A DNA stretch of 64,000 bases from Viscum album (GCA_963277665.1 CAUJRU010000137.1:1178001-1242000); one strand, 5' to 3'; positions 23,576-35,466 are shown, counted from the first letter of the stretch. A program made the numbers and translations. Notes: generated from the sequence alone by a model not told the origin.

Positions 23576-23773
23576 ACATATAGCCATGGTATTAAACCAT
23601 GGATATAGGTATATAGCCAAGGTTTAATGTCGTTTCAAAAGGCCTATAGCCACGGTTTAAAACCTTGGCTATATGTATTTCCTGACTTGGGATTCTGCAA
23701 GTATTTGAAAACCATGGATATAGGGTGTATCCATGGTTCAAACCGTGGCTATAGCCTTATTTTATAGTAGTTT
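23576..23773 (+). repeat. Possible nested CACTA-like right terminus with its own inverted subterminal repeats
   Basis: Four to five inverted pairs built on TATAGCCAYGGTTTAAA occur (for example the near-palindrome CTATAGCCACGGTTTAAAACC...GGCTATA). They are followed by TTATTTTATAGTAGT. The last bases resemble the outer CACTA end TTATAGTAGTG but end in TTTC, so the final G is not present. The layout, a subterminal hairpin array then TATAGTAG, is that of a CACTA right end from a different family. No left partner starting CACTACTAT is visible within the outer element. It could instead be an internal repeat of the outer element. Confidence 0.5.
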
Positions 23774-25548
23774 CATGGAGTCAGATCCAGGAGTTGTGTC
23801 CAAATTAGGGATGACTTCACATTAAAATGGTACATCCCTAGAATAGAGAAATGAGGTTTACTGTTAATTGGGGTTGAACCTCATGGGCATGTCCTCTGTA
23901 CCCTATACATAAGAAATTGATTAAAACCCCACATAGTTCACAAAGGAAAGGGGTATGTATTTTAACTTCATGTGATACAATGTGAACTGATGTGAATTGG
24001 TCGAGACAGAGGAATGCTGGGCATGAACCTCTAAGGAGGCTTCCTATATAACTTGTTTGGAAGGAAGGTATTATAGTACACATAGTTTTGGAATGAGGTG
24101 GAATGTGTAAAACACATGTTTTGAAACCTAGGGATTATTTCATGGTCACTTATCCCTCTAAGACAATCTGATTCATGATCAGTGTGAGAAATACGAGGTA
24201 TTTGCAGACTGGAAGATCATTTCATGAAAGGTGTGACCACAATGGATGATGTGGGGATTACACATGCTTAGCAGCCCAGGAATATGGAGATTGGGACTTA
24301 CTCTCCAAATTAATCCCAAGTATTGGGTATAGTTATATAAGGATGATATGTACATCACATCAGGATCAACTTATCAGGATATGTAGGGGTTACCTAAAAT
24401 CTTAATGAGGTGCACAAGGTGACAAAGCCCATAGGGAAAGAGAGGGAGGGAGGGAACCGGTGCCTATCCCCTCTATGATCTGCTCTGATTTCTGCACATG
24501 TGGATATCACAATTTAATTTGATTTGGTGAGGATTTGGGTGATAAGAAGTTAAATATCCTACAGTTCAGACTAAAAAACGTTCGAGACTCACTCCTCATC
24601 CCTTGGACTTACAAGACTTGCACTAGCCCCCACTCCACAAAGGGAAGGCACAAGAATTTAAATGTGTTAATGGGGTAGAGGAGTGTCTGATAGAGGGTTC
24701 CACATTAGCATAGATATGTGAAGAAGTAATAGCTATTAGCGTACCTATGCGAATAATCATCAGTTAGGGAAAAACAACATGAGACACTATTTAGTGGTCT
24801 AGAAAATCACTGCATGAAATCCTAGAGGGACGCACAAAGGAGGTGCATGAAATATAGGAATGTTGCATGCAAGAGGATCTCAAACATGGTGCATTATAAT
24901 GATGATAAGTCATGGATCACCTTATAAAGGGTGCAAAAAATATTTAATACCTACACACTTGATGAGGGGTAAGTGAGAAAGAGGTACTTCACAAAGGTAA
25001 TCTTGCGGGAAAGAAGGATATTTTGCATGAAATTTCCTTATAATACAAGGTATCTAGGTATCTATCAGGTAAACATTCCATGTGCTCCCTCCTAGAGATG
25101 TACCTACCTGATCCACCTTTATAAGTATTTTGATCCACCCATTACATCTCTGTAAGACATTAAATCATGACCCTCTATCCTTGTGGGATGTTAAACTCAT
25201 GGAATACCATAAGTTAAACATGGGTTTCCATTAATATATTCAATATTAATGTTTAATCAGTCCTTATTAAGGTATTGTGGAGGTGTGGTTTTATGTTTTC
25301 CCACATATTTCGGAGGATTACAGGATTTATGTAGGTGATTCCATGCTTTTACATCATATAATGATTTTATTATGTTGTATTTTATTGCTAAGTGTACTAT
25401 ATGAAATGTTTGTGTGGTTAAAAATGTGTTATAAAAGGAATTTGGTGTGTGGATAGACTTGAAAGTTATTTTTAAAATGAATGCAGTTGTATTTCTTGTG
25501 TATTTTCATGCTTAAGTCCTCTAAATGTGTTTGAAGAAATGAGAAAGT
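23774..25548. other. Unrecognised spacer within the CACTA
   Basis: Moderately mixed composition, no readable transposon domain. Open frames are short and on both strands. A purine-rich stretch (AAAGAGAGGGAGGGAGGG) lies near 24437-24455. With the flanking 172-bp direct repeats it may represent an inserted or duplicated block. Confidence 0.3.
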
Positions 25549-25794
25549 TTTGTGATGGGTGTTTTCAAATGGATTTAATGTGTTTGTGAATTTTAAATTG
25601 GGTTTTCTTATGAGATGTAGAGAGTCTATATATGTGTATTTACATTGAATGAATGTACATGAGAATGTTTTGATATATATGATGTGTATAATGTAAATTG
25701 AGCACAATTTCCATACAAGGTATCTAGGTGGGTAGACTATGACATGTACACCTGTTTATGAGATGTAGAGAGTCTATATATGTGTATTTACATT
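25549..25794 (+). repeat. Direct repeat copy 2 plus a 39-bp third partial copy
   Basis: 25549-25722 repeats 23093-23266. After a short spacer, 25756-25794 repeats the central TTATGAGATGTAGAGAGTC...TTTACATT portion again. The near identity of copies 1 and 2 makes this the most recent rearrangement visible inside the CACTA. Confidence 0.85.
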
Positions 25795-26700
25795 CATTTA
25801 GGGTACCCTTGTAATAATTATAAAGAAAATACCTATCCAAGGATGACATTATAGTTATTATATTATTTTAACTTAGGAAATACCACTACATAACTCATAA
25901 CATTGGTGTAACTCATAAAAAATGAATGTTTTCAATAAAATAAGAAGTATAGAATAACCCATTTCATAGTCAGACTAGAATCCCCATCATTGGTATCCAA
26001 TAGCATCATGATGCTGTGGAATGGAGACCAAAATCCCTAACAGTTGAAACCAAAGTTAGGGGAAGAAGGAGAAGAATGTAGAGGAGGATAATAGGGTTGA
26101 AGATATTCCACCACTCTTTTAATGTAACTGATAATATTTGATTTATCTCAAAAGTAAGGGAGATATCCCATGGGGGAAGGGAGAAGGAGGAGAGTGCATG
26201 TAAAGGATTTTGTTGAGTGGAATGAGGGATATATGAGGGTAACCCGCTTTAATGGTTGATAGTGAAAATTTGTTAATTCCACTCATTAATTAGGTGAATT
26301 ATCAGGCCTAAGGGTAAAATAAATCATTTTCCAACAATGTGGGAATCAATATACACACACTTATAATCCGTATAGTTTCATTGAGTGGCTTACAATCCAT
26401 TATTCAACCATATAGAGATAATTCCCCAAAAACTCATACCTTATACAAGTTCATCACATTATTTGATAAACTATTAACCATAAATGTGAGACCATCATAA
26501 CCTTAGAACCAAACTGTAGGTTTATCTATTCCCCCTTGAATCATTAAATAGCCCATGTTCTACTAAACATTGGGCCATATGATTATTATAGATTATTAGC
26601 CCTAACCATGGACCAATTTCGTTAATTGGTTATTTTATGTTTTGTGCCTCACCAGTATGATTCCATTTAGCAACCCCATTCTTTATTTCATTATTGTATT
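25795..26700. other. AT-rich spacer within the CACTA, nothing recognised
   Basis: No transposon domain, no tandem repeat of note and no long frame. A run of AG-rich sequence (GGGGAAGAAGGAGAAG) lies at about 26058-26075. Confidence 0.3.
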
Positions 26701-26713
26701 ACTAAAATAATAT

Positions 26714-26898
26714 TTGTTTTATTATGTAGGTGAAATATTTTTCCTCAGTTCGAATGCTTTGTTCAGAAACCGCCACCATGGACGACAATTTTTTAGAGTG
26801 GATGGATGCAAAAAGGATGGAAAATCATTGTTTTTTAACTCTTTGTTGGATAAATGTAATTGTAATCAAATTAAATATTGTTTGAAATGTATATAGAA
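26714..26898 (+). other. Possible terminal exon of the CACTA with a strong-context ATG
   Basis: An acceptor-like tract (TATTTTTCCTCAG) is followed within about 25 bp by CCGCCACCATGG. From that ATG (26777) a short frame reads MDDNFLEWMDAKRM and ends after about 36 codons. The overlapping 60-codon frame from 26714 is also open. Neither peptide is recognised. The position, about 250 bp inside the right subterminal array, is where the last exon of En/Spm transcripts lies. Coding status is uncertain. Confidence 0.3.
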
Positions 26899-27054
26899 GT
26901 GTGTTGTTTTGTATTCATGATTTAAAGTAAATGTATGTATCATTTTTGTTCTTCTGTGCTTTGTGTGTGGGTGTTGTTTGTGCTCTGTGCAGGTGTTGTA
27001 ATGTGTGTAGGTGTTGGGCAGGTTATGTGCAGGTTCTGGTTTTGCACAGGATCT

Positions 27055-27310
27055 TTGGCCTTTATCAGCGCTAGTTAAGCACTGATAAATGGATAATATA
27101 TCAGTGCTATTTTGAGCTCTGATAACGGTAGTTTTTATCAGCGCTCAAAAGAGCACTGATAAAGGTAGTGTTTATCTGTGCTATTTTTAGTGCTAATATA
27201 TTATACATTTATCAGTGCTAAAAATAGCGCTGATAAAGGGGACCCCCCTTTATCTTCTCCAAGATTAACAGTGCTTTTTTAGCGATGTTAAAGGCTGTTT
27301 TTAGCGCTAT
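27055..27310. repeat. CACTA right subterminal repeat array (TTTATCAGYGCT)
   Basis: About nine copies of the motif seen at the left end, again in both orientations (TTTATCAGCGCT, AGCACTGATAAA, AGCGCTGATAAA), between about 27058 and 27240. Weaker copies follow (TTAGCGATGTTAAAG). Sharing a 12-base motif between the ends identifies them as the two ends of a single element. They are the presumed binding sites for its TNPA-like protein. Confidence 0.9.
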
Positions 27311-27319
27311 TATAAGCCA

Positions 27320-27333
27320 CATTTATAGTAGTG
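27320..27333 (-). repeat. CACTA right terminal inverted repeat
   Basis: CATTTATAGTAGTG is the complement of CACTACTATAAATG. It is followed directly by AGA (27334-27336), the second copy of the target duplication. Confidence 0.9.
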
Positions 27334-27336
27334 AGA

Positions 27337-29056
27337 GAATATGTCACTTTCCTTGCCATACCTGACTCATCTCACACATAACAACAAAAGAACATAAAAA
27401 ATGTAAATGTAGATATATATATTTATCCCAACTGGGATAATTATTTATACTCATCATTACTGTGTATTTATAATATTATACTAATTGTTAACATCTTGGA
27501 GCTGGGAAAATTTGGAGTGGTTATCATGGTTTTTAATTCTTCTACAATGATGGAAATCATATAAAAACATATAAATCAAAGATTCTGGTTCAAGTTAAGG
27601 AAGAGGAATACAAATGTTACATAAAGTTGAAGAACAAAAGTCTAGAATGGAAACAACCCATTGTTGATTGGTGAAGAAATTGGAGGTAAATGAGATGAAA
27701 TAGAATAGTGTTTCAATTTATTAATTTTTTTTATTCAGACTGGTTTATTCTACTTCGTGAAGCAATGATTTACAACCACCCAAAGTGGTCCAAATTCAGA
27801 TCATTAGAAAAAAGATGAATTTTTCATTAAAAGAATAGATATCAGTTGAATAAAAATCAATTATAACGACTACATATGAATAATGGGAGAATAATTTGAA
27901 AAAATATATAATAAATAGGATGATGGGTATTCAATTTGATACAAATCTTTAAGAATCAACAACAAACATGGATTAATAAGCTAAATTAATAGATTCAAAG
28001 AGAATCAGACATCTACCAGTTAATGAAAAACTTAGAGGAGGGACATTGGAGAAGAATATCTCACTTGAACCCCCATCGTGATTCAGATTTGGTGTTCAAA
28101 TATCTTTATAGCTTCCAAACGAACCACTTAGAGTGTACGTTTAACCTAGATCTATGCTTGGACTTCGACCAGCAGTCAAAACCACTCACCATGACACTTT
28201 GCCTCAACCTTTCATTCGAATTCAAACCACCACTCATGATCTTTATTAGCCTCGACTCATGAAGACGACCCTCACCCTATTTTGGAATCTCTTCCGAAAC
28301 CCGAATCCCATTTACTTTTTTGTTTTTTTCATTTTTTAATTATATTTAAACCGAAAATTAAAATGATAATATTATAATTACATAAATATTCATAAGACTA
28401 GATATAAAAATAATTATATTTTAAAAAGTAAATAAAAAAGTTATACAAATAAATATATTGACCATAATAATAATTTTCCTTACAAAAAATATATTCAATA
28501 AATATTATTATCTTTAATCCTTTTAAATTTAAAAAAGACTTATTATATTAAATCACATTAATAATCAAGATGATTTAATTAAAATATTATTTTTTTAAAA
28601 AAATTATTTATAAATGCATCATTTAAAAAATAGTAATTTATTACCAAATCTTATTATTATTACATACCAAATATTTTTATTTTCTAATCCTAAAAATGAA
28701 AATTAAGATTAAATAAATATTTAAATTATCTTAAAATGAAAATAGTACTTCTTAAAATCATGTTTTTTAACATATTTATGTGTCAATTTATATATAGTGT
28801 TTAAAAATCATTTCATAAACTATTTTATTAAAACATTTTTTTATTTTTTAATTATAACATGATTTTATTTATATTTGTTAATAATAGCTTCATATTTCAA
28901 AAATATTTCAATGTTTAGAAAATTAGTGTTTAATCAAAACTTATTTAGTAAATAATTTAATATTTATTTAAGTTTTTTTATTATAATTACAAACATTGAT
29001 TTAGAAACATCTTAATAAAATAAACAACTCGTTTATTTAAAACTAAAGGTGTTACA
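27337..29056 (-). repeat. Retro-A 3' LTR, right piece
   Basis: Continues the LTR interrupted at 10918 and is collinear with about 30856-32578 in the other copy. Shared blocks include TATTTATCCCAAC, the GAGAAGAATA.CTCACTTGAACCCCC region (about 28047-28076 and 31567-31596) and the final TTTAAAAC...GGTGTTA. Its outer end reads GGTGTTACA, so on the element's own strand the LTR begins TGTAACACC. A 79-codon plus-strand frame at 28023 is broken in the partner LTR and is not a gene. Confidence 0.85.
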
Positions 29057-29253
29057 TTCTCCACCATTAAATGAATTGCACCCTCATAATTCATTCGTCA
29101 GACTAAAGAAAATTATGAATTTCCATTTTCAGAATTAATGAATTTTTAAGGTGATTTAACTATCTAAATAAAATTCTAACGCAATTATTTTATTCTCCCC
29201 CAAAGAAAACATATAATATCCAAATTTTTCTTGACCATTTCTCTAATACCAAT
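29057..29253 (-). other. Retro-A interior: 197 bp with primer-binding site and purine tract only
   Basis: On the minus strand it starts with AT then TGGTATTAGAG (29251-29241). This is a one-change match to TGGTATCAGAG, the initiator-Met tRNA primer-binding site, placed correctly 2 bp after the LTR. It ends with TTAATGGTGGAGAA (29070-29057), a normal polypurine tract abutting the next LTR. Nothing in between is coding. The signals needed for reverse transcription are present while the whole gag-pol is missing. Confidence 0.85.
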
Positions 29254-32200
29254 TATAACGACCTGAGCCCACACTTTTGGACTCCTTGTTTAAAAATTTA
29301 GTGCAATTTTTTTATAAAAAGAAACTATATAATTACATAATAGATTACACAAATGAGGACCTTTTACCGGTATACGTTCTAGAGGATTAGACAACACCTT
29401 ATATTTATAAAACTTGAACAAATATTAAACATATTCCTACTATGCTTCTACCTACTAACTCACAAAGTGAAGATGTCTGAAATTAAACTTCTATGATATA
29501 TGTGAAAAATCATTTTAAAATAAAGGGTGAGCATTCAATTGCCCAACAAGGGGTTTTGAAATCATTGAAATAATTTTTATAAAATATTTCTTTGAAAATA
29601 ACTTTTGGAGATTCTTTTGAAAATTATTTAGATAATAACATAAAAATAATTTTTGATATACCCTTTGAAAACTTAATTGAAATTACTTATGTTTAAAATA
29701 ACACACAATTTTTGAAATTACTTAGGTGTAAAAGTGTTTTAAATGTAATCCAGTGATTATTAGAAAACATTACGCAAGCCTTAAAAACAAAAACATTGTG
29801 GAAACTTGAGACATCGAAGGATATCTTGGGCCTACCCACTTGTTTAGGGATTGGGTTTACTCCCCAATTCTATACCATATTTACAACGTTCAAGCACCGG
29901 TTTTTATAAAAATCATTTTAATATTGTGTTACATACATATATTTTTTTCACTTTGTTTTCAATTTAACATATAATAATACATGAAATACACTTTCTTACA
30001 TTTAATTATATAAATATATAAATACTAATATTAATTGGGAATAACATGTTAGAGTTTTCATGACCAAATATCTTGATACATATATTTTGCATAATTATAT
30101 GGAATCATCAACGTACTTAAAATATAATTCTTAATCCTAGAAAAATTCAATTTTTGTAAATTAAATTCATTTTTCATGTGTATGTGTATACACACACGTA
30201 TTCATATAATAATTTATATGTTTTTTTAAAACAAAATCATCGATGTATGGCCATAATCAAGATTTTTAAATGATAAAAATATGATATTCTAAATTTTATA
30301 GATTCATACATAGAATAATACTTAGTTAATCATAATTTATTTAAAATAGTTATATACTAGAAAATTATACAAGTGTGTATATATATATATATATCACATA
30401 ATAACAGAATAAATTCATGTTTAAATAAAACATTGATAAGTAGAAATATCCCTTGGTAGAATTATCTTTAAAACAAATTAAAACCTAAAATTTGATAAAT
30501 AAATAAATATATATATATATATACCACTCAAAAGTAATAAGATTATCCTTCCAAAATATGTTTAATTACCAAATGCTAATTTTTAAAATAATTAAACAGA
30601 CTGTCTAAAAAATTCAGAAACCCAGCTTACTAAAAACTTATCAAAAATTTCAAAATTACAAAACATGTTTGATTTTGATTTCAGTGAACAAAATTTTGCA
30701 GAAATAATTTTCCCTTATGTAAAACTAGAAATTATAGATCATAATTTGAAAAACAAAAAGACCGTATATCCCTTACCGATTTTTTTTGTACAAATTTCCT
30801 TCCCTCCATCTTGGTGGAACACTCAAACACCTGCTTACGAAGTAAAATAAATGGAGAATATATCACTTGCCTCACCATACCTGACTCGTCTCAAAAATAT
30901 CAAAAAAAAAAGAACATAAAAATGAAAAATTAGAGGTACCTATTTATCCCAACCGAGATACTTATTTATACTTAGCATTACTTTTTAATTAAAATATTCT
31001 ACGAATTTTTAACATCTTGCAGTTTAATAAATTCAGAGTTGTTGTCGGGGTTTTTAATTCTTCCACAATGATTGTAATCAAATAAAAATATACAACTCAA
31101 AGCTTATGGTTTAAGAAGGAGGAATAAAAGTGTTACATATAGTTAAAGAATAAAAGTTAGGAATGATGACTACCCATTCTCGATTGGTGATGAAATTGGA
31201 AGTAAATGACAAGTGACATAACAATGGTTCCATTTATTTAAATTTTTGATTCAGAATGGTTTATGATTCTTCATGAAGCATTGATTTACAACCACACAAA
31301 TTGATCCAAATATATTTCATTACAAAAATTATGAATTCACCACTAAAAGCAGTGATATCAGTTGAATAAAAATAAATTATAAGTACAAACGATGATGAAA
31401 GGGAGAAGAATTTGAAAAAAAAATTAAACATTAGGAGCACTGTTATTCAATTCGATACGAACATTTAAGAATCAAAAATGAACACATATAAGTAAGATTA
31501 ATTGACATATTCAAAGATAATTGGACATCTAATAGTTAATGAAAAACTTGGAGGAAGGACATTGGAGAAGAATACCTCACTTGAACCCCCATTACAATTC
31601 AGATATGGGGTTCTAACATCTTTACAACTTCAAACCTAACTGCTTCTAGAGTTTGTTTAACCTAGATCTATGATCAGACTTTAACCGATAGTCAAAATCA
31701 CACACCATCATGCTCAGTCTCAACCTTCCATTAAAAGATGAACCACCACTAATAATCTGCATCATCCTTGACTCACAAAGATGAACCTCACCATGCGTCA
31801 GACTCTCTTTTGAAACTCGAATCCATTTCTCTTTTTCGTTTTTTTTATTCCATTTAAACCAAAAAAATTAAAATAATAATATTCTAATTATATCAATATA
31901 CATCAGATTATATTTAAAAATAATTATATTTTAAAAAAGTAAATAAGAAATTAAAATAAATATATATATCAAACATAATAATACTTTTCATAACAAAAAA
32001 CTTCTTCAAGAAATATTATTAACTTTAATAATTTTAAATTTCTAAAAGGATTATTATATTAAATCACATTAATAATCCAAATAATTCAAATAAAATATTA
32101 TTTTAAACAAATTAGATCTTTGTTTATAAAAACATCATTTATTAAATATTAATTTATTACCAAGCCTTATTATTATTACATAACAAAAATTGTATTTTAA

Positions 32201-32578
32201 AATCCTCAAAACAAAATTAAAATTACATTAATGTTTTAATTATATTAAATTTAAAATATTACTTCTTAAAATTATGTTTTTACCATATTTATGTGTCAAT
32301 TTATATACAGTGTTTAACAATCATTTCATAATCGATTTTATTAAAACATATTTTTTATTTTTTTTAATTATAACAAGTATTTATATATATATCTATTAAT
32401 AATAAATTCATATTTCCAAACTAATACCATGTTTAGAAAAGTTATATTTAATGAAATATTATTTAGTAAATAATTTAATATTTATTTGAAAGTTTTGTTT
32501 TATTATAATTACTAACATTGAATTAGAAACTTCATTATAAAATAAATAAATCATTTATTTAAAACATGGGGTGTTATG
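29254..32578 (-). repeat. Retro-A 5' LTR, uninterrupted
   Basis: Full 3325-bp copy and the reference for reconstructing the split partner. At the inner boundary it reads TATAACGACC, the complement of a GGTCGTTATA LTR end. At the outer end it reads GGTGTTATG, so the first two bases of the LTR have mutated from the TG...CA rule while the flanking TATAC remains. A 61-codon plus frame at 30665 is disrupted in the other LTR. Confidence 0.85.
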
Positions 32579-32583
32579 TATAC
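32579..32583. repeat. Target-site duplication of Retro-A, right copy (TATAC)
   Basis: Perfect match to 9313-9317. The copia-2 sequence interrupted at 9317 continues immediately after it. Confidence 0.8.
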
Positions 32584-33842
32584 ATTTATCCACCAATATG
32601 GAATCCTTTATGATTTTCCATATCCCATCCATCGGTGTGGTACAAAAACCAAACATCATCTTTCTAGATTACTAAAATCAAAATTTTCCAATATATTAAT
32701 AAGTTTGTGACTCTTTGTATTTTCAATAATTATGTGTTTATCATCTAAACATCCACAACACCTTTTCTCAAAATATAAAGAGATTCATATTTGTGAATAT
32801 AAAATTTTCTAAACATGATATATATATAGTTTTTATTGAATACTCTCTCTAATGTAGAGAGAAATAATTTTCTAGATTCGTGGATCCATAAGAGCAACAT
32901 ACTATTAACACTCAAAAATAAATAATTATCACCTTTCATAGCTACAATAATTTTGGATGATCTTATAAAAGTTATCCTCAAGTTATTTAAATAATTATTT
33001 TGTTGTAATTTGTTTCCATATTACCATCATGCAAGACCCATACCTATTGATTCTACCTAAATAAATTCTCTCAATCAAGTTATATTTTTCTAAATTATCT
33101 ATTTAATATGTCTTACACTAATATATACACTATATATTGTTCTAATAAGAATTTGGATTCACTCTTTATCTAATCTCTTTATTTATAATAGTATTTTTGT
33201 TATCCTGAATTACTATGTATGACTTACCAATTGATATTCTCAAAGTGGTAACCATCAAATCCAATAATTATATAAATGATAATAATATCAATTATTACAC
33301 TCTAGTTAAAAATATCATGTTCAAATATTCCAACAAGAATATGTTTTATTTAAATTTAATAATCTATTAAACAAATACCATTCCTTCTATCATCTTCAAA
33401 CTAAAGTGTATCTTCATCTAGAACACCTTTAATATTGTGGTTAGCATCTCATACATATTTATAAGTATAAAAATCATCTCAGTAATGGTATTCATCTCTA
33501 AGCTATTGAAAGAAATATTCTATGATTACATAATCTATATGACTCTAAGTTCCTTGCATTAAAGATTCTCTCATTCACATACTTCGTCATCTCTTACTTG
33601 ATAGTATTTAATGAATAATTTAAATTTATTTTATATAAATAATTCTTTATTTTCTTATTCTAGAAACAAAAATATTTTCCATCAAACCTATCAACCATTA
33701 ATTTTCATTTTTCCAATTCCATATACTCTGAATAAAACACATTAAATGGAACATAGTACATAAAATGATTAAAAATATATTTACTAAAGTATTTAAATCC
33801 TCAATGAATAGGAATATAACCTATGGGAAAGTATATTTGATA
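32584..33842 (-). mobile_element. Copia-2, right part: Gag and upstream region
   Basis: Continuation of copia-2 beyond the Retro-A insertion, minus strand. The 78-codon minus frame at 32745-32981 contains SSKIIVAMKGDNYLFL, which resembles the pre-integrase block G-x-L-x-V-x-K-G-x-x-x-x-x-L-Y-x-L. Gag is upstream of it (about 33400-33740). A weak primer-binding-site-like TGATATCA lies at about 33829-33836 (minus), which would put the 5' LTR beyond it. Confidence 0.6.
33400..33740 (-). pseudogene. Copia-2 Gag N-terminal region remnant
   Basis: The minus strand reads VDRFDGKYFCF-stop-NKKIKNYLYK. This matches the start of copia Gag proteins (KFDGxNFxLWKxKMxxxLxQ). It is followed by EMTKYVNERIFNARNLESYR, matching the family pattern W-x-x-x-x-x-x-A-x-x-x-I-R-L-C-L. 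Stops and small indels break it. Because Gag lies here and integrase at 9.2 kb, the two halves belong to one element split by Retro-A. Confidence 0.6.
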
Positions 33843-35466
33843 TCATTTGGGACATGAAATCACCCATTGAGTGACTGTTTGGGCTGGTAGTAGGCTGAGT
33901 GTGCTACACTAGGCCTTCCTCTAATAGGCCATGGGTGGGAGACTAACACTAAGAATATATATCACACACAAGGGATGTCTTAGACAAAATGACATTTAAA
34001 CAACTAGATATATTCAAAAAATAATATAATAATATGATACTAACGATAACCATCAAATATTATATAAAATGAATAATATAATTTCTAATAATTCATATCA
34101 TATGATATATACATCACCAATGAGTATGAAAAAATACACGGGCCCAACATCCCAAAATAAAGACTGATCTTAACTATTGAATTTGGAGATCTCCATGGAA
34201 CACTTACTCCTAACATGAACACAATAGGTAATAATCTCCATTGAGTTCAGCTAATCCCTAGATCATCCTATACCATTCCCACTTAATACACTTCTAAACT
34301 AAAAATGTTTAGAAATAATGAAACATGTGTGGGAATAAAGATCATTTTGGGGTGAGTATTAACATACCCAGAATAACACCCCTAAAACACAATAGAATAA
34401 TGAAACATAAAATTAGATTAAAATATTAGAAACAATAGATATGATTTAATGAATCAAGATAAGTATGGGTAATAAGAAACCTAATTTTCATAGCTTAACT
34501 CCATAGACTAAATATTGAAGGGAAACATGGAACACCCACAATATCATAAAACATATAGTCCCCAATCCACCGAGCTTCCACATCAACTCTCTAAAATCAT
34601 TGTAGGGTACATTCACCTTATTCATTTGTACATGATAGTCTAGGTATTACTAACCCATTTGAGGTTCACATGATAGTCTCTGGAGTATTTGTCCCTACAG
34701 AGGACCTACACCTCATCATGGGAAATAACATCAATCAATGAAGTACTAATTTTATAGATAGCGGAACCTCACCACATTTCATAGTAGAGTACCAATGGTA
34801 TATGTCAAATGGAGGAGACAAACCTTGTTGGAATTATGAAATTATATACTCTAATGAGTATGTAGTGGACACACACCCTATCATCAAGATGTCACTATTT
34901 TATTACAAACCTTTTATCTTATCTAAATGTCTCACCCAAAAATATTCATCAAATATATGAATCCAAATAATACCAATTTCACAGAATTACATAGAAATAA
35001 TATCTAATGATAAAAAGGTACAAACCATCACATATTATATATAAAAATTCTTATAATGGACTACTCACTTGTCTAAATACAACACAAGGGATAGAAGATG
35101 AAAAAACACTAAAAGGTACATATTTATAACATGAATTCTATCTAGACACAATGTGTGAGCCTTGGGAGTTAGTCAAGCATGTAATAACGATCTCTAGTCA
35201 TGTGTAGTCAAACTACAAGGAATTTCAATATGTTGACACAATATGTGAGACCCATGGTTAAATTGAGTGTGTGCCTCAACATGAGCCCGAGTCATTTCAC
35301 TATACTGGACCACAAAGTGTGTGGGTCTAAGGGGTTAACCACAAATAAAATCATATAATACAAAATTTTTATAAATCAGTAAAATATAGAATATTCACTA
35401 ACAGTATATACTCTATGATATTAACATGGTAATGGTAGACCTACCAGCTAGTCAATGGAAATAGAT
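33843..35466. other. Unresolved repeat-like sequence, possibly an old LTR
   Basis: No readable protein. The first part may be the copia-2 5' LTR by position. Near 35140-35330 a phrase of the type ACAATGTGTGAG recurs in imperfect form (ACACAATATGTGAG, ACAAAGTGTGTGGG), a loose tandem pattern. The right end is the boundary of gypsy-B. Confidence 0.35.

Larger units (their letters stand above)
10919..27333 (+). mobile_element. 16.4-kb CACTA (En/Spm) DNA transposon
   Basis: The element runs from CACTACCACAAAAC to ...ATTTATAGTAGTG. The two ends are imperfect inverted repeats (CACTAC.A.AAA over about 13 bases), flanked by the perfect 3-bp duplication AGA. Arrays of TTTATCAGYGCT motifs lie just inside both ends. 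Inside are a GC-rich first exon, a TNPD-type transposase pseudogene and a TNPA-like/Ulp1 gene, all on the plus strand. Genes occupy roughly the segment 15.5-22.2 kb; most of the remaining length is captured or inserted non-coding DNA. The transposase frame is broken, so this copy could move only in trans. At 16.4 kb it is a large CACTA element. Confidence 0.92.
9318..32578 (-). mobile_element. Retro-A: LTR element with 3.3-kb LTRs and a 197-bp interior, split by a CACTA
   Basis: The element is flanked by perfect TATAC duplications and lies on the minus strand. It has two homologous LTRs. One is 9318-10918 joined to 27337-29056 (3321 bp once the CACTA and its duplication are removed); the other is 29254-32578 (3325 bp). 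The LTR start on the minus strand is TGTAACACC in the inner copy, typical of plant gypsy LTRs. Between the LTRs lie only 197 bp, with a primer-binding site and a purine tract but no coding sequence. It is therefore a non-autonomous or internally deleted element that would have needed another element's Gag and Pol. The two LTRs differ at roughly a fifth of positions by eye, so insertion is old. Confidence 0.85.

Noticed and set aside
23391..23627. Gly-rich 78-codon frame
   Set aside because: Translation of the G-rich minisatellite; no start context or domain.
28023..28262. 79-codon plus frame inside Retro-A LTR
   Set aside because: The homologous region of the other LTR (about 31540-31780) has indels that break the frame, so it was not maintained as coding.
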